DNA of 64,000 nt from Tenacibaculum sp. 190524A05c (GTDB lineage: Bacteria > Bacteroidota > Bacteroidia > Flavobacteriales > Flavobacteriaceae), in NCBI RefSeq assembly GCF_964036595.1, contig NZ_OZ038523.1, positions 1,640,501-1,704,500 of the forward strand. The letters are read 5' to 3'. Below the pieces are notes generated by a model that worked only from the letters and a program-made list of their open reading frames with translations, was not told the origin of the DNA and did no database searches. Positions 36,622 through 44,930 of this stretch are shown here, one piece after another. Positions within the stretch are counted from its first letter, which is position 1. Every line of letters starts with the position of its first letter. A program made the translations under genes and the position numbers.

Positions 36622-37686
36622 CTACGTTTTAGGAATAAAACACTTCCCTGAGGAATGATCTTTTATCGCACCAGTTACGGAACTCAAACAATTGATTTCA
36701 TTGTTATCCTTCAATACACCAAGAAACGCAAATATTAAGGCTTCCTTGAACTCTATGATGTCCGTATCAGCCATTTTAATTTTATTATTTGAACATCGTT
36801 CAATCTCCTTCATCAAAAAGCTATTATACGTTCCTCCTCCAGTGGATAAAACCTTTTCAGATGTATCAAAAATCTTACCAATTTGCTCCGCCGCATGTGT
36901 TACAAATGTTCTTAAAATTGTTGGAACATCTGTTTCCAAATTGTTAATTATCGGGAAGACAATTTGTTGCACCCATTCTAACCCCAAAGATTTAGGTGGA
37001 TTTTTTTTATAAAACGCTAAAGAATTTAATTCCTTTAATAATTCCTCATTAATTTTTCCAGTAGCAGCTATTTTTCCTCCTTCATCATATTCTAAACCAA
37101 TTTTCTTGGTGTAATGATTCATCACAATATTTACAGGACAAATATCAAAGGCAATCCTTTTTCCATTTTTCTTGAAAGACACATTTGCAAAACCTCCAAG
37201 ATTCAAACAAAAGTCATATTCGGAAAACAGCAATTCATCACCAATTGGCACTAACGGAGCTCCTTGTCCTTTTAATTCAACATCTTGAGTTCTAAAATCG
37301 CAAATAACCTTACAATTTGTAACATCCGCTAACTTTTGTCCATCTCCAATTTGTAGCGTAATTCCTTTATCTGGTTGATGAAAAACCGTATGTCCATGCG
37401 AAGCAATAAAATCAACATTACTAATATTATGCTCTTTTATGAATTCATTCGTCATTTCTCCTAAGAGTTCGCCATACTCAATATGTATGCGATTCAACTG
37501 CTCTTTTGACTTGTGAATTGCATGTTGCAACGTTCCCTTCCAATACGCTGTATATGATCTTGTTGCACCCTTAAGAATTTGAAAATCTTTATAGTTTTTT
37601 TGATTAAATTTCACATAAACTAAATCTAATCCATCTAGTGAAGTTCCGGACATTAATCCGATCACATATTTATACTCATTCTGCAT
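36622..37686 (-). CDS. anmK: Anhydro-N-acetylmuramic acid kinase
   Basis: 354 residues, ASKHA-fold sugar kinase. The signature GLMSGTSLDGLDLVYVKF opens the protein; ASHGHTVFHQPD, LQIGDGQKLADVT, DFRTQDVELKGQGAPLVP, LNLGGFANVSF and VLSTGGGTYNS follow in the expected order. It phosphorylates and opens 1,6-anhydro-MurNAc from cell-wall recycling to MurNAc-6-phosphate in the cytosol. The gene is divergent from the acyl-CoA dehydrogenase gene with 94 bases between them. Confidence 0.93.
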   Translation of the reverse strand: MQNEYKYVIGLMSGTSLDGLDLVYVKFNQKNYKDFQILKGATRSYTAYWKGTLQHAIHKSKEQLNRIHIEYGELLGEMTNEFIKEHNISNVDFIASHGHTVFHQPDKGITLQIGDGQKLADVTNCKVICDFRTQDVELKGQGAPLVPIGDELLFSEYDFCLNLGGFANVSFKKNGKRIAFDICPVNIVMNHYTKKIGLEYDEGGKIAATGKINEELLKELNSLAFYKKNPPKSLGLEWVQQIVFPIINNLETDVPTILRTFVTHAAEQIGKIFDTSEKVLSTGGGTYNSFLMKEIERCSNNKIKMADTDIIEFKEALIFAFLGVLKDNNEINCLSSVTGAIKDHSSGKCFIPKT

Positions 37687-37706
37687 AATGTAAAATTATA
37701 AAAGCT

Positions 37707-37738
37707 TTTGAAAAAATAATATTAAAGGAGTATCTTTG
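37707..37738 (+). promoter_or_regulatory. Promoter of the acyl-CoA dehydrogenase gene (TTTG-N20-TATCTTTG)
   Basis: TTTG at 37707-37710 and TATCTTTG at 37731-37738, 20 bases apart, match the Bacteroidota primary consensus. The leader would be about 35-40 bases to the ATG at 37781. Nothing comparable is seen for divergent anmK. Confidence 0.82.
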
Positions 37739-37780
37739 GAAACATTTTTTAAGAATAATTTATAACTACAACGATATAGA

Positions 37781-38923
37781 ATGGATTTTAATCTTACAGA
37801 AGAGCATTTAATGATACGTGACGCTGCTCGCGACTTTGCACAAAATGAATTATTACCAGGTGTTATTGAAAGAGATGATAAACAAGAATTCCCAGATGAA
37901 TTAGTTCGTAAAATGGGAGAACTTGGATTTATGGGTGTAATGGTAGATCCAAAGTACGGAGGAAGCGGAATGGACACTATTTCTTACGTATTAATTATGG
38001 AAGAGCTTTCTAAAATAGACGCTTCTGCTTCTGTAATGGTATCTGTAAACAACTCTTTAGTATGTTACGGTTTAGAAGCGTACGGAACTGAAGAGCAAAA
38101 ACAAAAATATTTAACAAAGTTAGCTACTGGTGAATCTATTGGTGCTTTTTGTTTAAGTGAACCAGAAGCTGGATCTGATGCAACCTCACAAGCAACTACT
38201 GCAGAAGATAAAGGAGACCACTACTTATTAAACGGAACTAAAAACTGGATTACAAACGGTGGGCGTTCTGATGTGTATTTAGTAATTGCACAAACAGATA
38301 GAGAAAAAGGACACAGAGGAATTAACGCTTTTATCGTTGAAAAAGGAATGGAAGGATTCCATATTGGACCAAAAGAGGACAAATTAGGAATTCGTGGTTC
38401 TGATACGCACACTTTACAATTTAACGATGTAAAAGTCCCTAAAGAGAATAGAATTGGTGAAGATGGATTTGGATTTAAATTCGCTATGAAAACTTTATCA
38501 GGAGGACGTATTGGTATTGCTGCTCAAGCCTTAGGTATTGCTTCAGGAGCTTACGAATTAGCATTAAAATATTCTAAAGAGCGTAAAGCTTTTGGAACTG
38601 AAATTTGCAATCACCAAGCAATCGCATTTAAATTAGCTGATATGTATACTGATATTACAGCTGCTCGTCATTTAGTAATGCAAGCTGCTTGTGATAAAGA
38701 TGCTGGTAACAACTACGATCGTTCTGGAGCTATGGCAAAATTATATGCTTCTAAAGTAGCAATGGAACACACTGTTGAAGCTGTACAGATTCACGGTGGA
38801 AATGGTTTCGTTAAAGAATACCATGTTGAGCGTTTAATGCGTGATGCAAAAATTACTCAGATTTATGAGGGAACTTCTGAAATTCAAAAAATTGTAATTT
38901 CTAGAAGTTTAATTAAAGAATAG
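37781..38923 (+). CDS. Acyl-CoA dehydrogenase
   Basis: 380 residues, FAD flavoprotein. Family motifs are SLVCYGLEAYGTEEQKQKYL (part), FCLSEPEAGSDA, WITNGG, RKAFGTEICNHQAIAFKLADM (part), and YEGTSEIQKIVISR at the C-terminus. The catalytic Glu is in the usual C-terminal helix (QIYEGTSE). It introduces the 2,3 double bond into short-chain acyl-CoA in fatty-acid oxidation. Own promoter and terminator make it a single-gene unit, the first plus-strand gene of the window. High use of codons ending in A/T but regular for a highly expressed gene. Confidence 0.94.
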   Translation: MDFNLTEEHLMIRDAARDFAQNELLPGVIERDDKQEFPDELVRKMGELGFMGVMVDPKYGGSGMDTISYVLIMEELSKIDASASVMVSVNNSLVCYGLEAYGTEEQKQKYLTKLATGESIGAFCLSEPEAGSDATSQATTAEDKGDHYLLNGTKNWITNGGRSDVYLVIAQTDREKGHRGINAFIVEKGMEGFHIGPKEDKLGIRGSDTHTLQFNDVKVPKENRIGEDGFGFKFAMKTLSGGRIGIAAQALGIASGAYELALKYSKERKAFGTEICNHQAIAFKLADMYTDITAARHLVMQAACDKDAGNNYDRSGAMAKLYASKVAMEHTVEAVQIHGGNGFVKEYHVERLMRDAKITQIYEGTSEIQKIVISRSLIKE

Positions 38924-38946
38924 TTTACAACTAGATATATATTATA

Positions 38947-38977
38947 AAAAGCTCATCAATATTGATGGGCTTTTTTT
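38947..38977 (+). terminator. Rho-independent terminator after the acyl-CoA dehydrogenase
   Basis: AAAAGCTCATCA (38947-38958) pairs with TGATGGGCTTTT (38963-38974), one G-T wobble, 4-base loop ATAT, then a run of seven T. It lies 24 bases after the stop and marks the left border of the accessory island. Confidence 0.92.
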
Positions 38978-39050
38978 GTTATTGCCATCTTTGTATTAAA
39001 TATGTAAATCTTTCGAATAAAAATTATATAAAATGAATAGCTCTGCTTGA

Positions 39051-39076
39051 AATTCAATCTGATTAATTATCTTTCC
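39051..39076 (+). repeat. Leader repeat, copy A
   Basis: First of five related elements with the pattern AATTCAATCT, one or more bases, ATTAATTATCTT, then CC or similar. This copy is AATTCAATCT-G-ATTAATTATCTTTCC. It contains TATCTTTC, close to the -7 consensus TAnnTTTG, with TTG (39047-39049) 18 bases upstream, and may be a promoter. The element is 75 bases before the membrane-protein ATG at 39152. Confidence 0.75.
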
Positions 39077-39151
39077 AAAAACAATGAAAAGGGATTTGAC
39101 TTCTTACATCGAAAAATCTATTCACAAATAAATTGACAAACTAAAAGATAA

Positions 39152-39673
39152 ATGACAAACCGGAATTTAACTGCACTGATTTTAAGAATCGCTGGAATTT
39201 ATTTATTCACTAAAATTTTTGACCATTTTGGCTCTTATTTCTTATCCGTTTATGGAACTGTGATGATGACTCGACTTGAAGAATCCTTAAGTGAACCAAT
39301 TGATAAATTCTATTTCAATGGAACATTTTTGACAATTATTAATATCGTAATTTCTGTATTTCTTTTCATAAAAGCTGAATGGATCTCTAAAAAACTTGTA
39401 AAGTCAGAAAGTGAAATCAAAACCGAACTGAATCCAAAATCACTCACAAAAGTGATTCTATTGACAGTAGGAGTTATTTGGTTATCGCAAATAATTTATT
39501 TTCTTCCCGACTTTATAGAATATTGCATAAGCTTAATTTCAAAGATTAATGGAAATGAAGAAACAGAATTACCTGATTTTGCTTTAATCAGATATATTCT
39601 AAAATTAATCATGACCTTAATAATACTCTTCCGTATTGGAAAAATATCTAATTGGATAATAAAGAAAATATGA
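39152..39673 (+). CDS. Small membrane protein, unknown function
   Basis: 173 residues with about four hydrophobic segments (near residues 8-30, 50-72, 99-121 and 145-165). No family is recognised. Between segments 2 and 3 is a charged cytoplasmic or periplasmic loop. Its TGA overlaps the ATG of the following Tdi1-like gene (ATGA), so the two are translated together, possibly as a membrane partner and immunity protein. It is preceded by leader repeat A. Confidence 0.7.
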   Translation: MTNRNLTALILRIAGIYLFTKIFDHFGSYFLSVYGTVMMTRLEESLSEPIDKFYFNGTFLTIINIVISVFLFIKAEWISKKLVKSESEIKTELNPKSLTKVILLTVGVIWLSQIIYFLPDFIEYCISLISKINGNEETELPDFALIRYILKLIMTLIILFRIGKISNWIIKKI

Positions 39674-40101
39674 TTACTGATATAAACAAAGCTTGGAATT
39701 GGAAAGGATTTAATGCTAATGAAGTGATTCTTACGAATGATTTTGGTAATGTGATTTTCAAAACTGACAACAACGAATATTGGAGAATATGTCCAGAAGA
39801 AATTAGTTGTGAAAAGATTGCACAGTCGGAATTAGAATTTGATCGACTTTTGACTGACACTGAATTTATAGAAGATTGGCAAATGTTAGCTCTTATTAAA
39901 ATCGCGAAATCTGAGATCGGAGAATTAGAAGTGGGACAAAAATACTGTTTGAAAATACCAGCAGTTCTTGGCGGAGAATATGAAAAATCCAATATTGGAA
40001 AAATAAGTTTTATTGAACTAATTTTATTTAGTGGAGACTTAGGTTTTAAAATAAAAGATTTAAAAGACGGACAAAAGATAGAACTTAAAACTAGAGACTA
40101 A
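39670..40101 (+). CDS. Tdi1-type immunity protein (DUF1851 C-terminal domain)
   Basis: 143 residues from the ATG at 39670; an in-frame ATG at 39652 would extend it by six residues into the preceding gene and is less likely given the ATGA overlap. The motifs NDFGNVIFKTDNNEYWRICPEE (part), LKIPAVLGGEYE, ISFIELILFSGDLGFKIKDL (part) and LKDGQKIEL agree with the remembered T6SS Tdi1 immunity C-terminal domain, which neutralises a DNase toxin. No toxin, secretion gene or Tde1 homologue is nearby, so it is an orphan immunity gene. Confidence 0.72.
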   Translation: MITDINKAWNWKGFNANEVILTNDFGNVIFKTDNNEYWRICPEEISCEKIAQSELEFDRLLTDTEFIEDWQMLALIKIAKSEIGELEVGQKYCLKIPAVLGGEYEKSNIGKISFIELILFSGDLGFKIKDLKDGQKIELKTRD

Positions 40102-40125
40102 TTTGTTTTTCCTTGCTTCTCGTGA

Positions 40126-40151
40126 AATTCCGTCTTATTAATTATCTTTCA
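40126..40151 (+). repeat. Leader repeat, copy B
   Basis: AATTCCGTCTT then ATTAATTATCTTTCA: same element as copy A with four changes in 26 bases. It lies 99 bases before the ATG of the frameshifted small gene at 40251. Confidence 0.75.
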
Positions 40152-40250
40152 GAAACTATGGGAAAAACTAAAGGGTATTACGAATAAAAATCAAAAATAA
40201 ATTATGTGATTGTGTATAATAAAATCACCTAAGTAAAATTTTATCTCGAA

Positions 40251-40459
40251 ATGAAACTAGCCTTTTCAACTGTAAAAAATATACAAATAAACTTTTACGG
40301 TTACTTATATTAGGATTTATAATAACCCTTATATTATCCGCTTGGAAAGCTGAAATAATATACATCGGATTCTATATATTCATTTGGGGAATTATTCCAT
40401 CTGCGTTTATTCTTATAATTGACTCTTTTGTAAATAAATATAATCTCTTTAAGAAATAA
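40251..40459 (+). pseudogene. Frameshifted small membrane protein gene
   Basis: The ATG frame opens MKLAFSTVKN and stops early at about 40313. A second frame, open without a start codon, continues KKYTNKLLRLLILGF and IIPSAFILIIDS to a stop at 40457-40459, giving two membrane segments. Inserting one A in the A6 run at 40274-40279 joins them into a 69-residue protein, and the total length (209 bases) is one short of a multiple of three. It is either decayed, a sequencing error, or frameshifted in translation. Outside this remnant, the 40102-40477 gap holds only leader repeat B. Confidence 0.6.
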
Positions 40460-40477
40460 CTCTTTACAATCACACAA

Positions 40478-41116
40478 ATGAAATACCTCAATTTAATTTT
40501 AGTATTAATATTTTACTCTTGCTCAAGTAAACAAAATAAGATTGATATTAATGGGCTAATAGTAGATCCAACAATTACGAATGAAGTTGAAAAACATATA
40601 TCTCAACCACTAGAGTGGAAAGATTCAGGAGACTTTATGCAAGTCTATGGGAATAGTTTAAGCATAGAAGGTTATGAAAATGATAGCCTTGTAATTTCAA
40701 GTACTGACTTCTCCAAAAAATTACCTTTTAGATCATTCTATTTGTGGGATAAGGATACACTAGGAATTAATGGAGCATATGGACTTTTTGGAGGTACTGG
40801 ATTTTATATTAAAATTGCTAATAAAAAAGCTAAATTATTTCATATGTTGAGTTCCGATGATTTTCCTACTTATGCATATAAAGAAAAAGATAGTTTGATC
40901 ATGAGATTAGAAGTTCCTTGTACTGACACGAAAATTGTGCTTTCAGAATTACCTGATTCAACAAAAAATCGCATTATCTATGGATTTGTAGAATTTAAAA
41001 GTGATAGTTTCTATTCGGTCTCAGATGTTTTTATTAAAGGCGAAAAACCACAAAGAAAAAAAATTAGAAACAATATGAAAATTTACTTTAAAAGTGGATT
41101 ATTGAAAATTAACTAA
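40478..41116 (+). CDS. Lipoprotein, unknown function
   Basis: 212 residues. Signal peptide MKYLNLILVLIFYSCSSK with lipobox YSCS, so it should be exported and lipid-anchored. The rest has alternating strands and Asp/Gly turns (GNSLSIEGYENDSLVISS) with no recognised motif. Its leader is not one of the clear repeats. No neighbours share function. Name nothing more specific. Confidence 0.75.
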   Translation: MKYLNLILVLIFYSCSSKQNKIDINGLIVDPTITNEVEKHISQPLEWKDSGDFMQVYGNSLSIEGYENDSLVISSTDFSKKLPFRSFYLWDKDTLGINGAYGLFGGTGFYIKIANKKAKLFHMLSSDDFPTYAYKEKDSLIMRLEVPCTDTKIVLSELPDSTKNRIIYGFVEFKSDSFYSVSDVFIKGEKPQRKKIRNNMKIYFKSGLLKIN

Positions 41117-41174
41117 TAAAATGAAATAAGCTAAGGAAGTGCAGTATTAGATCGAACTGAATGCTTATTAAGAA

Positions 41175-41200
41175 AATTCAATCTTATTAATTATCTTACC
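41175..41200 (+). repeat. Leader repeat, copy C
   Basis: AATTCAATCTT then ATTAATTATCTTACC: the element lies 64 bases before the lipoprotein ATG at 41265. From here to the ATG the sequence also parallels copy A (ACTTACAT.., ACACAAATA.., then the ATG). Confidence 0.78.
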
Positions 41201-41264
41201 GAAACATGGAAAACGACTTACATTTTTTTGCTAGAAAAAATTATACACAAATACATTGGATTTA

Positions 41265-41930
41265 ATGCGAATGAAACATATTAACTCTATTTTATTATTT
41301 CTGATTTTAACAAGTTGTTCAACTTCAAAAAAACTGACTAAAGTAAATTCTCAACCTACAAAATTTGTCTTCAAGAAATCTATGTTTTTCTCGATAAACG
41401 GAGCTATTGAATTCAAACCAAAAGCGGATTCTTTAATGAATAGAGAAACTAAGAAATTACAAATATCTGAATTCCTTACTCAGACACCAGAAACAGAAAT
41501 TCATATTAAAATAGAAAATGATTCTATTTGGCGTCATATCGAACAATACGGGAAAATGATTGGGGATTATTTGATGGTTGAAAAAAGTAATGGAATTTTA
41601 AACTATTATGACAAATCAAAAACTGTGAATTACAAAAAGTATGATTTATTTGCTAAAAATCACAAATATGAGATACTTGAAAACAGAAAAGACAGAAAAA
41701 AAATAAATGGATATGATTGTTACAAACTAACTTTGATTAAACAAGATATCAAGAACGATTTAGTAAATACGATTTACGAAATGTATGTTACTAACCTAAT
41801 TGAATTACCTATTCATTCTGTTGTAAATATAACCAAACTCGTTCCTAACACTTTTCCTATGGAAATTATAATTTCAGAAAAGAATCTATCTGGAATATCT
41901 GAAAAATATGAATTATTAAGAACAAAATAA
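41265..41930 (+). CDS. Lipoprotein with GLPGLI-like barrel features
   Basis: About 221 residues. An ATG six bases further in (41271) is an equal alternative; a TTG at 41256 is less likely. Signal peptide with lipobox LTSCS. The interior KKINGYDCYKLTLIKQD followed by YEMYVTNLIELPIHS resembles GLPGLI-type and related outer-membrane-attached proteins of Bacteroidota (ING-x-C-x-K then a calibrated C-terminal strand). Function is unknown. Copy C of the leader repeat precedes it. Confidence 0.7.
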   Translation: MRMKHINSILLFLILTSCSTSKKLTKVNSQPTKFVFKKSMFFSINGAIEFKPKADSLMNRETKKLQISEFLTQTPETEIHIKIENDSIWRHIEQYGKMIGDYLMVEKSNGILNYYDKSKTVNYKKYDLFAKNHKYEILENRKDRKKINGYDCYKLTLIKQDIKNDLVNTIYEMYVTNLIELPIHSVVNITKLVPNTFPMEIIISEKNLSGISEKYELLRTK

Positions 41931-41971
41931 AATAGTACTAAACCCAACAAAATGTATAATTAATTGCGACT

Positions 41972-42030
41972 GTCCCGAAGCTTCGAGACCTCATCGGAAA
42001 AGAACCGAAGTTCTTTGTCAATAGACAAAG
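41972..42030 (+). other. Three adjacent hairpins in a leader, structured-RNA candidate
   Basis: Within 59 bases: GTCCCGAAGCTTCGAGAC (41972-41989, near-perfect palindrome), GAAC-CGAA-GTTC (42002-42013) and CTTTGTC-AATA-GACAAAG (42013-42030). No T-run follows any of them, so they are not simple terminators. The next ATG is 27 bases on (42058). The GC content is clearly above the surroundings. Confidence 0.55.
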
Positions 42031-42057
42031 TAAACACAAAAAACATGATAAAAAATT

Positions 42058-42549
42058 ATGAAAAAGATTAGAATGATACTAGTAAGTTTATTTTTCTATT
42101 CCAGTATTATTGCTCAAAACCCTGAGAACATTTCGGATAAAATTAATCACTTATATAATTATATTCCTTCAAGTTTAAAAACTAAAAGCTTTGTTTCTGA
42201 CTTCGAGAAAAAACATCAAATAAAGATCAATAAAATAAATAGTTTATTGGCTTTTGGAGTATACTATGATGAATTAAAACTTAATGATAATGATGTCCAT
42301 ACATTAGAGAAGCACATACATAAGTTGGCTATCGGGCTATACAATGATGGAGTTCAACTACTTTTAAAAGGAGTTTCCGCACACGGTGGAACTTATTTCT
42401 CTTCTGAAATCATTAAAGGAAAAAAGATTGATGTTTTAGTATTTCGTTATGGAAATATGATCAAAAATTATAAAGTAATTTCCATAATTTTTGAAAAATT
42501 CAACCAAAAAATGAAAGAGAAAATTATGAATAGTGTTTCCCAACATTAG
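42058..42549 (+). CDS. Secreted protein, unknown function
   Basis: 163 residues. The N-terminus MKKIRMILVSLFFYSSIIAQN has the look of a signal peptide with cleavage after AQ, typical of Bacteroidota (I/A-Q-x). The body is Lys-rich and has KKINSLLAFGVYYD-like segments; no family is recognised. It is probably periplasmic or surface-exposed. It follows the hairpin cluster and precedes a GNAT gene by 128 bases. Confidence 0.7.
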   Translation: MKKIRMILVSLFFYSSIIAQNPENISDKINHLYNYIPSSLKTKSFVSDFEKKHQIKINKINSLLAFGVYYDELKLNDNDVHTLEKHIHKLAIGLYNDGVQLLLKGVSAHGGTYFSSEIIKGKKIDVLVFRYGNMIKNYKVISIIFEKFNQKMKEKIMNSVSQH

Positions 42550-42677
42550 TTAAAAAATATTGCTCAATGAGTTTTCTCTGTACAAACAACTTATCGAACG
42601 AATTTCCGATACAATATTTATTAACTTTATGCTTAAACAAAGATTAAGATTCTATAAAAAATTAGTCGTAATAAAAA

Positions 42678-43121
42678 ATGCATCAAAAAATAGACACAAT
42701 AGATAAAAGTGAATATCAACAAGTAGTAGATCTTTGGGAATCTTCAGTAAGAGCGACTCACAACTTTTTAAAGGAAGAGGATATCCAATATTTTAAACCT
42801 CTAATTTTAAATACATACTTAGATGCAGTTGAATTAAGATGCATAAGAAACAATGAGAAGAAAATAATTGGCTTTCTTGGTGTAGCTGAACAAAATTTAG
42901 AAATGCTTTTTATTGATCCAGAATATCGAGGAAAAAAAATTGGAAAAAACTTGTTGAATTATTCAATTACCAATTTAAATGTTACCAAAGTTGATGTTAA
43001 TGAGCAAAATGAACAGGCCGTAGGATTTTACAAGTATTGCGGATTTGAAGTAATTGATCGTTCTGAATTGGACTCCACAGGAAAACCTTATCCAATATTA
43101 CACATGGAATTGAAAAAATAA
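42678..43121 (+). CDS. GNAT-family N-acetyltransferase
   Basis: 147 residues, a complete GNAT domain. The acetyl-CoA loop is LFIDPEYRGKKIGKNLL near residue 77 (the R/Q-x-x-G-x-G/A element is RGKKIGK), followed by NEQAVGFYKYCGFEV near residue 115. Opening HQKIDTIDKSEYQQVVDLWE is typical for YjaB-like proteins (PSE segment). It transfers acetyl from acetyl-CoA to an amine; substrate unknown. The only clearly enzymatic gene among the small genes of 39-47 kb. Confidence 0.85.
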   Translation: MHQKIDTIDKSEYQQVVDLWESSVRATHNFLKEEDIQYFKPLILNTYLDAVELRCIRNNEKKIIGFLGVAEQNLEMLFIDPEYRGKKIGKNLLNYSITNLNVTKVDVNEQNEQAVGFYKYCGFEVIDRSELDSTGKPYPILHMELKK

Positions 43122-43215
43122 AACTAGTGGTATTAGTTATCTTTAAGTAACAAAGAAAAAGAACTTTATTACTTTTCCAAATAAACGAAAGTAAGCACAG
43201 AATAAATTACTAATA

Positions 43216-43962
43216 ATGAAAAGGGAAATATTTTTTATTTTAATTTTATTTACACTTAATATATCTGGACAAACTAAAGAAACTGAAAATTTAATCAATC
43301 AAATTGCAAATGACTTAGTTCCTGATGATTTTGATTATTATTATATAAATCCTGTTAGTTTAAAAGAACAAATAAACGATTCACTCCAATATTTTCATCT
43401 ATTAAAACTGAAATTGGTTGACAAAGAATTCCCCATCGATTTAGCCTATACACCCTATCACGAAACAACAAATTGGAAAGAATACAATTTAAAAAATGTA
43501 AAATTTCCGTCTGATGAATATCATAATAAATCCTCTCCACCTAATTCATTAGAAGTGAAATTTATACGCTATAATATTCCAGAAAAAACTTATGATAGTT
43601 TAGTTGCCATTAAAACACCTCATACCTTACTAGTCAAAAAAAAATGGTACTGGAATAAAAATAAGATCTGGACAAATAATAACTTTAGAACTGAACTAAA
43701 CAAGGCTTGGGAAAAAGACAAAAAAATAAATATTGAAGAAAAAGTATATTTTAATTTTTCGAAACCACTTTTTTCTAAAGACAAAAAATACGCTAGAGTT
43801 TCTGTTAAAGTGATTAAACGCTGTAATGGATATGGTTTCACGGCCATTTATGCAATGATTAAAGGAAAATGGAAAAATTTAATTGAATACAATGAAACTA
43901 AAATAAATTCCTTTTCTACACACAGAAAATGTGAAGAGATAATGATAACAATAAGAAATTAA
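43216..43962 (+). CDS. Secreted protein, unknown function
   Basis: 248 residues. Signal peptide MKREIFFILILFTLNISGQ with cleavage after GQ. The body is Lys/Asn/Tyr-rich with a C-terminal strand set (YARVSVKVIKRCNGYGF, FTAIYAMIKGKWKNL). Two Cys near the C-terminus may form a disulfide (KRCNG and HRKCEEI). No family is recognised. A degenerate copy of the leader core (TTAGTTATCTTTAAG at 43133-43147) precedes it. Confidence 0.7.
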   Translation: MKREIFFILILFTLNISGQTKETENLINQIANDLVPDDFDYYYINPVSLKEQINDSLQYFHLLKLKLVDKEFPIDLAYTPYHETTNWKEYNLKNVKFPSDEYHNKSSPPNSLEVKFIRYNIPEKTYDSLVAIKTPHTLLVKKKWYWNKNKIWTNNNFRTELNKAWEKDKKINIEEKVYFNFSKPLFSKDKKYARVSVKVIKRCNGYGFTAIYAMIKGKWKNLIEYNETKINSFSTHRKCEEIMITIRN

Positions 43963-44068
43963 TCTTATCTATGGTATTTCTACGCCAAAATGAAGGAACT
44001 TCCTTCCTTTTATTACGAAAAAAAATCACATCAATAAATTGTAGTTTATTCAGAAAAGACTATATAAA

Positions 44069-44560
44069 ATGACAAAAAATGCGTTTATAAAATCCGTTAC
44101 AAATTTGCTTATAAATCATACCAGAGTTTTAGTATTATTACGAATTCCAAATTCAGGAAACAATAGACATTATTTCTTTATTGAAAACTTAAATGATTTA
44201 ACAGACCTCATAAATGAGTGCAATACAAGTGACTCAATAACAGTATTTAAATCAGTCAAAGAGTTTAAAAGTGGATTAATTACTAAAGACTTTATCAAAG
44301 GAATAGTAAAATCTAAAAACCAAGACAAATTTAATCCTGAATTACTGATTGTAAATAGTAACTATGTAGAATATAAAACAAATAAAAATACTGAATGGGA
44401 TGTTGCGGAAAATTCAAAAGAACTTGAAGAGATTTTGAGAGATAATCTAGGAACTAAAACAACTATAATATCAGAACCAGATTTCTCCGATGAATCAAAT
44501 ACATTTCATTTATATGTTCCAAATAAATTAGGATTAAGTAAACCTGGAGGATCGTATTAA
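44069..44560 (+). CDS. Small cytoplasmic protein, immunity-like, unknown function
   Basis: 163 residues, no signal peptide, acidic. The sequence is a mixed alpha/beta pattern (RVLVLLRIPNSGNNRHYFFIENLNDLTD in part; SITVFKSVKEFKSGLI) as in many small cytosolic immunity proteins. No family is recognised with confidence. The stop TAA is directly followed by a 50-base 3' repeat that also follows the gene at 45721-46170. Confidence 0.65.
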   Translation: MTKNAFIKSVTNLLINHTRVLVLLRIPNSGNNRHYFFIENLNDLTDLINECNTSDSITVFKSVKEFKSGLITKDFIKGIVKSKNQDKFNPELLIVNSNYVEYKTNKNTEWDVAENSKELEEILRDNLGTKTTIISEPDFSDESNTFHLYVPNKLGLSKPGGSY

Positions 44561-44608
44561 AACAAACTAACTCTAACACGACGAATAATTAGTTTAGTTT
44601 GTCACTAA
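44559..44608 (+). repeat. 3' hairpin repeat, copy 1
   Basis: It begins in the stop codon: TAAAACAAACTAACTCTAAC, about 10 variable bases, ATAATTAGTTTAGTTTGTCA, then CTAAA. ACAAACTAA and TTAGTTTGT form a stem. About 43 of 51 bases agree with copy 2 at 46169-46219. It may act as terminator or be a recombination end; no T-run is present. Confidence 0.75.
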
Positions 44609-44627
44609 ACTTAGGAACCTTGGAGAA

Positions 44628-44653
44628 AATTCAATCTTATTAATTATCTTCCC
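44628..44653 (+). repeat. Leader repeat, copy H
   Basis: AATTCAATCTT then ATTAATTATCTTCCC: 24 of 26 bases agree with copy C at 41175-41200. It lies directly after 3' hairpin repeat 1 and 68 bases before an ORF of 37 residues. Confidence 0.78.
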
Positions 44654-44721
44654 ATAGCATAGGAAAAGAACACTTCCTCTAACCCAATTGATAAAACAAC
44701 AGTTTGCTAACAAGCCCGAAA

Positions 44722-44835
44722 ATGAATCTCTTTAGAAAAAATAGAAATAAAAACTGGTTAATAAAGTTATTCAAAATAACCGATAATAAAACTGCGCAAT
44801 TGTTTGATATGCAAAAGTGTTCAAAGAAAAAATGA
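44722..44835 (+). other. Small ORF of 37 residues, possible gene remnant
   Basis: ATG at 44722 to TGA at 44833-44835. The product starts MNLFRKNRNKNWLIKLFK and is Lys-rich; it ends in KCSKKK. A leader repeat stands 68 bases upstream, at the same distance as for real genes, so it may be the N-terminus of a decayed cassette gene rather than a working protein. The rest of the 44561-44930 gap shows nothing else. Confidence 0.35.
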
Positions 44836-44930
44836 CTTTCAACTAAAATTAATTTTTATAGAAAATTGAAACCTATAACCTTTAAACAACAGCTTCACAA
44901 ATACGCTCGGTATCATTAAATAAATCTGCT

